Assembly (NCBI RefSeq): GCF_016862915.1
Contig: NZ_BONW01000013.1
Span: 372,001-436,000, forward strand
DNA length: 64,000 bases
Source of the DNA: Plantactinospora endophytica
GTDB lineage: Bacteria > Actinomycetota > Actinomycetes > Mycobacteriales > Micromonosporaceae
Direction: 5' to 3'
Notes under the pieces: model-generated
Database searches by the model: none
What the model was told of the DNA's origin: nothing
Seen by the model: only the letters and a program-made list of their open reading frames with translations
Made by a program: the position numbers and the translations under genes
Shown here: positions 16,634 through 24,444 of the stretch, one piece after another
Layout: each line of letters begins with the position of its first letter
Position numbering within the stretch: position 1 is the stretch's first letter

Positions 16634-17769
16634 GCCGGCGTCCAGCCCTCGGCGAGGGGCGCACGTGCGGTCAGACTCTTGCGGAACCGGTCGCCGATCT
16701 CCGCAACGCCCACATTGGACGATGCCCGTTCACCGGCGGACCCGCCGGGCGCTCCTCGGACGACGATGGCGGACGGGCCGACCGACCCGAGCGCCGCACG
16801 CAGTGCATCGCGTAGCGCGTCCGCCGTCTCGACCCGCTGCGCGTCGCGGTACCCACAGGCCAGCGCGGCCGAGGCGAAGTCGGTCTGTCGGCGCCCGGTC
16901 GGTTGGCCGCCGGTCGAGTCGTAGACGCCGTTGTCGAAGACGACGTGTGTCAGGTTGGCCGGGGCGAGATCGCCGATGGTGGCCAGCGAACCCATGTGCA
17001 TCAACACGGCGCCGTCACCGTCCAGGACGACGAACCGGGTCTGCGGGCTGGCCAGAGCCGCACCGAGTGCCATCCCCGCCGCATGCCCCATCGAGCCCTG
17101 CATGTAGAAGTTCCGGTCGCTGTCACCCTGTTGGAACAGGCTGCGGGAGAGGTATCCGGTCGTGCTCAGCAGGTGCGCGTTGCCCGCCTCCGCGAGTACC
17201 GCCGCCACCACGTCGTCCCGGGTCGGCCGCCGCACCGGCGACGCCGCCGGCCGGTCCGGTGGCGCGTCGTTCGCGATGGCTCCCTTTCCGACCAGGATGA
17301 ACGCGGGTCGACCCTCGTCCAGCACGTGACGTGCGTTCCGCAGCAACTCGTCGAGGGACGGCCCGTCCGAGGTGAGCATCCAGTACGCGATGCCGAGCGA
17401 GTCGAGCCAGCTCGGCACCACGCGCCCCATCCAGTAGTGCTGGGGCTCGCCCGCGTCCGCGGTCGGCCAGCCGCGCATACTGACCATCACGGTCAGCGGA
17501 ATGCGGTAGGGCAACACGAGCGAGGTCAGTGGATTGATCATGTTGCCGAAGCCGGAGTTCTGCGCCATCACCAGCGGCAGTTGTCCGCCGAGCTCCGCGC
17601 CGGCCGCGATCGCGATCGCGCTTCCCTCGTTCGCCGCGGCGATGTAACGCGGCGCCGCGCCCTGGGCGAGCAGCCGCAGGGGACCTTTGAAGTAGGAGCA
17701 GGGCACGCCGGTGACCAGTCCGTAGCCCCGGGCCGTCAGCGTGTCGAGCATGCCTTGTGAGGTGATCAC
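16630..17769 (-). CDS. ppd: Phosphonopyruvate decarboxylase
   Basis: A 379-residue thiamine-diphosphate enzyme. It removes CO2 from phosphonopyruvate to give phosphonoacetaldehyde, making the PEP mutase equilibrium irreversible. Signature stretches of the family are present: TGVPCSYFKGPL (about 18-29), AANEGSAIAIAAG with the catalytic Glu (about 44-56), AQNSGFGNMINPLTSL, and the ThDP-binding VVLDGDGAVLMHMG (about 256-269). A GTG at 17769 is taken as start because the conserved N-terminus begins there; the longer frame reads into low-complexity sequence. It overlaps the reductase gene by ATGA. Together with PEP mutase it fixes this region as a phosphonate cluster. Confidence 0.93.
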   Translation of the reverse strand: MITSQGMLDTLTARGYGLVTGVPCSYFKGPLRLLAQGAAPRYIAAANEGSAIAIAAGAELGGQLPLVMAQNSGFGNMINPLTSLVLPYRIPLTVMVSMRGWPTADAGEPQHYWMGRVVPSWLDSLGIAYWMLTSDGPSLDELLRNARHVLDEGRPAFILVGKGAIANDAPPDRPAASPVRRPTRDDVVAAVLAEAGNAHLLSTTGYLSRSLFQQGDSDRNFYMQGSMGHAAGMALGAALASPQTRFVVLDGDGAVLMHMGSLATIGDLAPANLTHVVFDNGVYDSTGGQPTGRRQTDFASAALACGYRDAQRVETADALRDALRAALGSVGPSAIVVRGAPGGSAGERASSNVGVAEIGDRFRKSLTARAPLAEGWTPA

Positions 17770-17893
17770 GACGTCGCGGCCTTCGCCCGCCCTGCGGTGG
17801 CGACTGGGCCGGCCGGCGCGACGAGGGACTGGGGATCGCCCGTCATATGAGGTCCCTTCCAGCGGTTGTCGGCACGCACGCGGTGTTCGGGGG

Positions 17894-19246
17894 TCAGTAC
17901 CAGAGCCGGTCTTCGGCGACGTAGCGGCCGATCGCGTCGGGCCGCATGGCACCCAGCGCGAACCGGACGTCCGGTGTGGCCGCACCGGAGATCCGCAGCA
18001 TCAGCAGCCGGGTGGGCTTCGCGGCGGACAGGCGCAGCTCGATGCCGGGGACGACGTAGCCGGAGTCTCCGGGTTCGAGCTGGCCGTCGAACTGCTCACC
18101 GTCGTGCCGCCACCGCACCGCCACCGGCTCGTCCCCGAGTACGTAGAGGTACTGGTGCTGGTAGGTGGCCGGCAGCGCCGTGTCCGGTCGTGAGGTCAAC
18201 ACCTCGACCTCGAGGCTCGTGGTGTGCGGGTGCAGCGGGTCGCTGGCGAGCTGCGTGAACCGGTACGCGGGACGGTCGTCCCCGGGGTAGGCCCAGCGCG
18301 GTGCGGTACGGCCCGGCTGGATGCGGACGTCGGCCTCGGTCGTGGTGTGCGGGGCGACCAGTTCGCGGACGGAGACACCGAGGGCGTCGGCGAGCACCAC
18401 CAGTTCGGACCAGTCGGCCCGGGTCGACGCCGCGCAGAGCGCCGCCACCCGGTCGGGAGTCAGGCCGGAGCGGTCGGCGAGTTCGCCAACCGTCATCAAC
18501 CGGCCCGCCATGATCGAGCGCAGCAGTGCCCCGTGGTCGCCGAGCGGTAGCGCGAGTGCGCCGGTGGCGGCCCGGCCGAAGGCGGACAGTTCACGCTGCG
18601 AGTCGCCGGTCAGCTCGCCGCCGTAGGTGAGCGCGAGGATGTAGGCCGGCTCGGCGTCCGAGCGCGCGGTGAACGAGTGCGGCGCGAACGGAAGTCCCCA
18701 CACGGAGTCGCCGGTCCGCATCTCCACGCAGTACGACCGGCCGTCGCTGCGGTAGTAGTAGTTGACCGGGCCGACGAAGTAGGTGAACTGGTAGAGGAGA
18801 TGCCCCTTGTTCCAGTTGACGGCCGGGTTGTCCGGGTCGTCGTCTTCGACGAGGCGGAGCATCCTGATCCACTCCGGCCGGTAGGACGCCAGCCGGGACA
18901 TGGCCGTGTCCCGGTATTCGTAGTACGGTCCGCCGCCCCGCTCGATGATCCGGGAACTCGCCTCGGACTCCTTGGCACGCACCATGCGCAGCCCGTGTGT
19001 GGTGTCGTCGTGGATGGGCAGCAGGTCCCGCTCGTTGAGCGGCCACACCCGGGCGGCGCGGCCGATCAGGTCCCAGGTGATCGGTTGCCGGCCGGACGTG
19101 TATTCGGCGAAGGTCCCGGGCGGAAGGCCGAGGTCCGCCTCCGCGGCCGAGTCGTTCCGCTTGAGGTCGTTGGCGGCGGCGCGCAGCAGTGCGGCGGCGC
19201 GTGCCGCGTAGGCCGGCTCGGGACCGGGTTGGTCTGTCGTACTCAT
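17894..19246 (-). CDS. Methylphosphonate synthase / 2-hydroxyethylphosphonate dioxygenase superfamily enzyme, MPnS-type metal site
   Basis: A 450-residue tandem helix-turn-helix/cupin protein of the HEPD-MPnS family of non-haem iron enzymes, which act on 2-hydroxyethylphosphonate. HEPD gives hydroxymethylphosphonate plus formate; MPnS gives methylphosphonate plus bicarbonate or CO2. Residues GHLLYQF place His149 and Gln153, and FAPHSF places His190. This matches the 2-His-1-Gln site reported for Nitrosopumilus MPnS (148/152/190). HEPD instead uses a Glu six residues before the second His; here that position is Gly. The C-terminal repeat (about 230-450) keeps the fold but not the ligand set. 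The start overlaps the glycosyltransferase stop (ATGA). I favour methylphosphonate formation, but the PhpE-like neighbour would fit hydroxymethylphosphonate better. Confidence 0.85.
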   Translation of the reverse strand: MSTTDQPGPEPAYAARAAALLRAAANDLKRNDSAAEADLGLPPGTFAEYTSGRQPITWDLIGRAARVWPLNERDLLPIHDDTTHGLRMVRAKESEASSRIIERGGGPYYEYRDTAMSRLASYRPEWIRMLRLVEDDDPDNPAVNWNKGHLLYQFTYFVGPVNYYYRSDGRSYCVEMRTGDSVWGLPFAPHSFTARSDAEPAYILALTYGGELTGDSQRELSAFGRAATGALALPLGDHGALLRSIMAGRLMTVGELADRSGLTPDRVAALCAASTRADWSELVVLADALGVSVRELVAPHTTTEADVRIQPGRTAPRWAYPGDDRPAYRFTQLASDPLHPHTTSLEVEVLTSRPDTALPATYQHQYLYVLGDEPVAVRWRHDGEQFDGQLEPGDSGYVVPGIELRLSAAKPTRLLMLRISGAATPDVRFALGAMRPDAIGRYVAEDRLWY

Positions 19247-20400
19247 GGGTGTTCTCCCCGGCTGTGTGCGATCGCCCCGGAATAGACGTCCTCTAGCTGG
19301 TCGAGGTACGAGTCGAGCGAGTACCGCTCCGCGATGTGCAGGCTGCGCCGCTCCCGCTGGGATTCGGTCTCCGGTTCGGTCAGCAGGCCGGCGATCTCGG
19401 CCACCACGGCCGGCGACTCCAGCGGGTAGCCCCGGATGTAGGGACTCACCGCGAGTTCACCGAGGCCGCCCTCGTCGGGTACGAAGACCGGGGTGCCGCA
19501 CGCCGCCGCCTCGATGGCCGCGAGACCGAACGGCTCGCTGGGACTGCACATCACGACTGCGTCGAGATCGCGGAAGACGTCCGGCATCGACGCGAGCGGC
19601 TGGAAGCCGAGGAACCGGACGTGCCCGTCCAGTCCGAGCGACGCCGAGAGGCGTTCGAGCGCGGGACGCTCGGTGCCGTCGCCGACGATCCACGCCTCCA
19701 GGTCGGGCACGAGGTCGACGAGGCCCCGGGTGATTTCGAGGAACCGGTCGCCGCGCTTGTAGCCGACCAGGCGGTTCACGAAGCCGACGCGTGGCCCGCG
19801 CCCCGCCGTCGATCGCGGGCGGAAGTGGAAGCGTCGCGCGTCGTACGGATTGAGCATCGCCACGTGCGGGGTGCCGGCGATGAGGTGGTTGCTGGCCAGG
19901 CGCTGGACGTAGCGCGATATGGAGATCACCGCAGCCGGTGAACCCTTGTCCTGGAAGCGACGGTGCTGCGACCGCTCGGCGTCGAGGTACGGACACTCGG
20001 AGCCGTGGCAGGTGGCGACCACGGTCTGTCCCAGATTGAGCGCCGCGCTCGTCAACAGCCAGAGATGCTGGGAGTGCACGACCGTCGGCGCCCAGTCCCG
20101 GATCACGGCGTCGAGGGACCGCTCCCAGGTGGCGGTGACATCGGCGAGGTCATCCGGCGACATCTGGCTGTAGAGCCGCGAGCTGCATGGATGCCCGGTG
20201 AAGGAGGGAAATTCGCCGGCCAGCTCGTGCGCCTCGAAATGTTGGATCTTCGGTGGCAGGGGAACCCGGGTTCCACCGGGAGGTGTCAGCAGTGCGACGT
20301 CGTGCCCGCGCTCGGCGAGGCCGGTGGCCAAGGCCAGGATATACGTCCCGCTCCCAGAGCCGTGAATGGGAGTGTGGTTTGCGATTAGAACGCGCACCAT
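19243..20400 (-). CDS. GT4-family glycosyltransferase
   Basis: A 385-residue GT-B glycosyltransferase. The N-terminal Rossmann half begins VRVLIANHTPIHGSGSGTYI with a glycine-rich loop. The C-terminal half has GFVNRLVGYKRGDRFLE, VGDGTERP and the donor-binding E-x7-E element SEPFGLAAIEAAACGTP. It is first in the operon with MPnS-like, Ppd and reductase, and overlaps the next gene by ATGA, so it is tightly tied to phosphonate synthesis. MshA, which joins GlcNAc to inositol phosphate, belongs to the same broad family. With an inositol-phosphate synthase at 34191, an inositol or phosphonate acceptor is possible but not shown. The start at 20400 is the ATG before the first beta strand. Confidence 0.88.
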   Translation of the reverse strand: MVRVLIANHTPIHGSGSGTYILALATGLAERGHDVALLTPPGGTRVPLPPKIQHFEAHELAGEFPSFTGHPCSSRLYSQMSPDDLADVTATWERSLDAVIRDWAPTVVHSQHLWLLTSAALNLGQTVVATCHGSECPYLDAERSQHRRFQDKGSPAAVISISRYVQRLASNHLIAGTPHVAMLNPYDARRFHFRPRSTAGRGPRVGFVNRLVGYKRGDRFLEITRGLVDLVPDLEAWIVGDGTERPALERLSASLGLDGHVRFLGFQPLASMPDVFRDLDAVVMCSPSEPFGLAAIEAAACGTPVFVPDEGGLGELAVSPYIRGYPLESPAVVAEIAGLLTEPETESQRERRSLHIAERYSLDSYLDQLEDVYSGAIAHSRGEHP

Positions 20401-20962
20401 CGACGGGCTAGTGCTGTTCTGGGTGAGTCGGCGACTGGTGGGAAAAAGCGTCAAAGAACCATACGCTTGAATTTCCGAAGCCGCCTTCGATGCCGGCCGG
20501 CAACTCGTCTTGATCGATCCCCATGCACGAACCCTAGGCGATGGCCATCGTTGCCGCCACCCCTGTGTGTGGCGGGAGATCGTCGGCCGACCGGGTGTTA
20601 CCCGGCCGCACTTCGCGACCGCGAGTACGTCGGCAAGCGCGGTGAGCCAATTCCTCCAAATTGGACGCTGCCGGGTGTAGCTGCTGGTCAGCGGGCACGT
20701 ATCCGACCGAGGACCTGCACTCCGGCTCGCGACGGGACCTCCCGCGAAGTGCATCGCGGATGGCGCCGGGAGCGAGTGTCCAAAGCGGAGCGTTCGGCCG
20801 GTACGACTCCGTCGAGGCATCGGGGGTTGCCGACGTGTTGTGCGGTATGGCAGAGTGACACAACCGTTACAAGTCCGTTTTCGGGGGGACGTGATGGTCG
20901 TTGAGCCGCCGTGGTGTTGATTTAACTGCGCGCGATCCGGGTAGCGGGCGGAACGAGTCCTC
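20401..20962. other. Divergent intergenic region between the two phosphonate operons
   Basis: About 560 bp separating the minus-strand glycosyltransferase operon from the plus-strand operon starting at 20963. Small frames here lack domains. The stretch must carry both promoters. A GTTGTG/CACAAC pair with a 16-bp gap near 20836-20863 is the only symmetric element I noticed, and it is weak. Confidence 0.45.
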
Positions 20963-21985
20963 GTGAAGCTCAAACGATACGAGCTCACGCCGCAAATGCG
21001 GGACTACGATGCGCTGAAGGACCCCGGCGAGCGCCGATACGTGCCCTACCTCATGTACTTCCACCGGGCCAATTTCGCCTCGCCCACGGTCAATACCGAT
21101 CGGTCCGGATTCCGGATCAGCACCGGACCGGACGGCGTCAGGGCGTCGGCCGCCGGCCACGTCCCGCCGGGGCCGGTTCGCATTCTCGCCGGTGGCTCGA
21201 CCGCGCTCGGGGTGGGCGCCTCCACCGACTCGACCACGCTGGCCTCCCTTCTCTGGAGCCGGTACGCGCCCTCGGCGCCGTGGCTCAACTTCGGCAGTTA
21301 CTGCTTCAACCCCACCCAGGAGGTCCTGCTCCTCACGCTCTACCGGCACCTGCTCGGGGACATCGACGAGATCGTCATCTTCTCGGGGATCAACGCCGTC
21401 ATGGTGGCCCGGCTGCCCGAGTGGCAGCAGGGTGATCACGGCGCGTTCTTCTTCTGCGGCGAATACTTCGAGAAGATGGCGGAGCTGCGCGAGCGCAACC
21501 GCAAGGGCGGCAGACTCTTCGGCCGCCGGGCCGCCACCGTCGCGACACTCGACGACGTACGCCGGGACATCCCGACGGTGATCGGCTCCGCCGCGGAGGC
21601 GACCCTCCGCCAGCTCGACATCTGGCGACGGATAGCCGGGCCGGACACCCGGATCTCCTACGTTCTCCAGCCGATGACGCGGTGGATGCGCTACACCCCC
21701 GCGCCCGAGGAGACGGTGCTCTTCCAGGAGAACGACCGGATGTCCGAGCTGGGCCCGTGGGAGGAGGTCTACGGGGACATCGCGACGACGACGTTCGCGC
21801 AGGCGTACGCCACGGCGCTCCGCGTCGGCTGCGAGAAGCAGGGTGTCCGGTTCTTCGACCTGAACCCCGTCGTCGCCGACGTGGCAACCGAGCGGGACTG
21901 GATGTTCGTCGACCGTGTCCACTACAGCGACACGGGTCACGACATCGTCGCCAGGGTGACGGCCGAAGCGCTCGAACTGGTCTAG
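20963..21985 (+). CDS. SGNH/GDSL-like hydrolase-fold protein
   Basis: A 340-residue protein with an SGNH-type layout: LAGGSTALG near residues 75-83 as block I (nucleophile Ser in GGS) and DRVHYSDTGH near the end as block V (Asp-x2-His). It has no signal peptide or membrane segment, so it is cytoplasmic. Similar proteins commonly accompany NodU-type carbamoyltransferases together with SxtJ and DUF5989 small membrane proteins, and that is the context here. It may be an acyl or acetyl esterase/transferase on the carbamoylated product. GTG start at 20963. The family call comes from motifs; the substrate is unknown. Confidence 0.72.
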   Translation: MKLKRYELTPQMRDYDALKDPGERRYVPYLMYFHRANFASPTVNTDRSGFRISTGPDGVRASAAGHVPPGPVRILAGGSTALGVGASTDSTTLASLLWSRYAPSAPWLNFGSYCFNPTQEVLLLTLYRHLLGDIDEIVIFSGINAVMVARLPEWQQGDHGAFFFCGEYFEKMAELRERNRKGGRLFGRRAATVATLDDVRRDIPTVIGSAAEATLRQLDIWRRIAGPDTRISYVLQPMTRWMRYTPAPEETVLFQENDRMSELGPWEEVYGDIATTTFAQAYATALRVGCEKQGVRFFDLNPVVADVATERDWMFVDRVHYSDTGHDIVARVTAEALELV

Positions 21986-22053
21986 GTCTTCCGTCCCTAC
22001 GAGTCTCCGTCCCTACGAACGCGCAGTTCGCGCGCTGCCCAAGGGAGTACGGC

Positions 22054-22146
22054 ATGTCTCTAGTCCGCAGGATCATCGACAGGCTCTTCCGGCGCAGGAG
22101 ACCTCCCAAGCGGAAGAAGGACGCATCGATCTATCCGATGTTCTGA
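22054..22146 (+). CDS. 30-residue basic peptide with DUF5989/SxtK-like C-terminus
   Basis: A complete small gene with ATG at 22054, stop at 22144-22146 and ribosome site AAGGGAG seven bases before the start. The peptide begins MSLVRRIIDRLFRRRR, continues with PPKRKKD and ends ASIYPMF. It has an amphipathic, strongly basic N-terminal half and no long hydrophobic segment. The last residues resemble the conserved end of DUF5989 proteins (PFIYTLF type), the small SxtK-like partners of NodU-type carbamoyltransferases. One such enzyme lies 2.3 kb downstream. Third-position GC is high, as expected for coding sequence here. It may be a minimal partner subunit; a carrier or modified peptide is the alternative. 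Confidence 0.65.
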   Translation: MSLVRRIIDRLFRRRRPPKRKKDASIYPMF

Positions 22147-22197
22147 ACGCACCACCTCACCCGGCACGTCTGCCGGGTCCATGAGCGGGGGACGATC

Positions 22198-24444
22198 ATG
22201 CACGGTGATGCGACGGCCGACGGCGTCGTGAGGACCACGTCGTACCTGCCGGGCGCGAGCGCCGACGCCACCTTCCGGAGGCTCTACGCCCGCGCCGCCG
22301 ATCCCGAGGCGTCCATCCCGGGCGGCGAGTTGACCGAGGTGATTCGCACGGAGCTGCGGCGGGCCTCGCCGGGCACCGGGCAGCCTCTCGACCGCCTGGT
22401 CGGCAAGGCGGCCGACTGGTCGACCACCTCGGCGGAGCGGTTCCGGGCGGTGGCGGACCTCGCCGACCACGACGCCCGCCGACTCGTGGTCCGCAGGGCG
22501 GCCCTCGGCTGGGCGCCGCTCGGCCTCGCGTCCGGAGCATGGCTCCAGTGGCTGACCAGCCCGGGAACCGCAGACCAGCCGCTGTTCCTGCGGATCCTCC
22601 GGCTCTACGCGTCCGACATCGGTGCCGGTCACCCCGGTGCCGCGAGGGGCGACGCCTACCTCGGCCTGCTACGGCAACTGCGGGCCTCGGAGAACGCCGT
22701 ACCGCTGGCCCGGCTGGCCGGTGAACCGCGGATCGACGACACGGCGTTCCGCCTGCCGGCCCTGCTGCTCCTGATGAGCCGGCGCCCGGGCGACTTCTGC
22801 CAGGAACTCGTCGGAGCGGACCTGTGCCTGCGGGCCGTGGGGTTGCCGCCCCCGCTCGCCCTGGCCAGGCCGGAGCTGCGGGCCGACTGGGCGGCGATCG
22901 ACTATTCCGCCGCCAGGGACGGCGGTCCGGCGCCGACCGAGGAGTGCCACGCCATCGCCGACGCCTTGGCGGGAAAGGCCCCGGAGTCGGCGGCGAGAGT
23001 GCTCGCGGGCTTCGCCTGGACGCTGGCCGCGCTGCGGGACCAGGCCGAGGCGTTGCACGCCCAGCTACACGCGTCGCTCGACCCGGGGTACGACATGGCC
23101 GAGCTGATGAGACTCCGCGCCAGGGAGGGCTCGGTCTACCACCACCAGGTCCGGATCGAGGACCGGTCCCTGTCGGCGTGGTTGACGGACTGCCGGGACG
23201 ACCCCCGGCCCTTCCTCGACGTACTGGCCCGGAGCAGGCTGGTGAAGCCCGGGCGGTCCGCCGCCAGTCTCCTGGTCACGGGACTGGTCGGCGAGCGCGG
23301 CCCGATGTTCCGGGTCTTCTCGCCGGACGACCTCACCATCATCCGCCGGTGGATCGACGCTCTTCCGGCCACGCCCGGCTCCCCGGCGGCTGCCGTGGCC
23401 GACGAACCTGCCGGCACCCGGGCCGCCGTCGAAGGGACGCCCGACCGGCAGCGGCTGGCAGTGCTGACGGACCTGCTGGAGGCCGGAGCGGCGCCCGGCC
23501 GTGGCCCGAGCGACCTGCGCGAGGCGTACCGGATGTTGATGACCCGTACCGGCGGCCCGGAACTGCGCGACTGGTCTCTGCGGTACGTCAACGGTTGGCT
23601 GGCCCGTGCCCGGCATCGGATGACTCCCCGGTCGGTGCCGCTACCCGTGCGGTGGACGACCGAGGGCCTGCGGCCCTGGCTCCAGACTCAGCACGATCGG
23701 CACGGCGTGGAGTTCGAGGAAAGCGCTGACATTCCGCTGCCGCCCCGGGAGGCGGTGGTGGACGACGCCGTGCAGACGGCGCTGCTGACGCTGATCGACG
23801 GAAGCTGGCTCCAGGGGTTCACCGACTACGAACTGGCATCGTCGGACATCGGCCACTCGCTCTTCGCGACCTACTGGGACGAGCTCGGCAACGGCGAGGC
23901 CGCGCTCAACCATCCGCTGATCTACCGCGAGGTGCTGCGGGAGATGGACGTCGACCTCCCGCCCACGGCATCGCCGGAGTTCGCCGCCTGGCCGGGCTTT
24001 CGCGACGTGTCGTTCGAGCTGCCCGTCTACTGGCTGTGCATCGGGCGGTTTCCGCGTACGTTCCTGCCCGAGGTGCTCGGCCTCAACCTGGCCATGGAAC
24101 TGTCCGGCGTGGGCGGCAGCTACCGCCGGGCCAGCCAGGCGCTGCGGACGTACGGCTTCAGCACCCGTTTCGTGGACATCCACAACACCATCGACAACGT
24201 CGCCACCGGACATTCCGCGTGGGCGGCCGACGCCGTCGACACCCTCATGTCCAGCCTGCCGGACTCGTCCGGGGCGGGCGGTCGGTCCGAGGTCTGGGCG
24301 CGGGTACGGGCCGGATACCGCTCGCTCAACCCGCCCGGCGGGTTCATGGCCCGGCGGGCCGCCCGGCGCGCCCGGATCCCGGCAGGCCGGCGGTGGCGGG
24401 GGACAGCGGTGGCGTCGGCGACGGAGGAGTACAACGGTGTCTGA
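22198..24444 (+). CDS. Large haem-oxygenase-like diiron oxidase with N-terminal extension
   Basis: A 748-residue protein. The C-terminal third (about 500-720) is an iron-containing redox enzyme of the haem-oxygenase-like diiron (HDO) type. It has DELGNG with a His eight residues later, then LAMELSG, and a last helix with DIHNTIDNVATGH, giving the Glu/His/Asp/His pattern of metal ligands. HDOs hydroxylate amines, cleave C-C bonds or form alkenes (SznF, BesC, UndA are examples). The first 480 residues are helical with no recognised domain. The start has a GGGGGA ribosome site. Its stop overlaps the carbamoyltransferase start by 8 bp, so the two are co-translated. Substrate unknown; oxidation of a pathway intermediate is the simplest role. 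Confidence 0.78.
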   Translation: MHGDATADGVVRTTSYLPGASADATFRRLYARAADPEASIPGGELTEVIRTELRRASPGTGQPLDRLVGKAADWSTTSAERFRAVADLADHDARRLVVRRAALGWAPLGLASGAWLQWLTSPGTADQPLFLRILRLYASDIGAGHPGAARGDAYLGLLRQLRASENAVPLARLAGEPRIDDTAFRLPALLLLMSRRPGDFCQELVGADLCLRAVGLPPPLALARPELRADWAAIDYSAARDGGPAPTEECHAIADALAGKAPESAARVLAGFAWTLAALRDQAEALHAQLHASLDPGYDMAELMRLRAREGSVYHHQVRIEDRSLSAWLTDCRDDPRPFLDVLARSRLVKPGRSAASLLVTGLVGERGPMFRVFSPDDLTIIRRWIDALPATPGSPAAAVADEPAGTRAAVEGTPDRQRLAVLTDLLEAGAAPGRGPSDLREAYRMLMTRTGGPELRDWSLRYVNGWLARARHRMTPRSVPLPVRWTTEGLRPWLQTQHDRHGVEFEESADIPLPPREAVVDDAVQTALLTLIDGSWLQGFTDYELASSDIGHSLFATYWDELGNGEAALNHPLIYREVLREMDVDLPPTASPEFAAWPGFRDVSFELPVYWLCIGRFPRTFLPEVLGLNLAMELSGVGGSYRRASQALRTYGFSTRFVDIHNTIDNVATGHSAWAADAVDTLMSSLPDSSGAGGRSEVWARVRAGYRSLNPPGGFMARRAARRARIPAGRRWRGTAVASATEEYNGV

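Noticed and set aside
20467-20904. Frames in the divergent spacer before the SGNH gene
   Set aside because: No domain, poor codon bias, and the region must contain two promoters.
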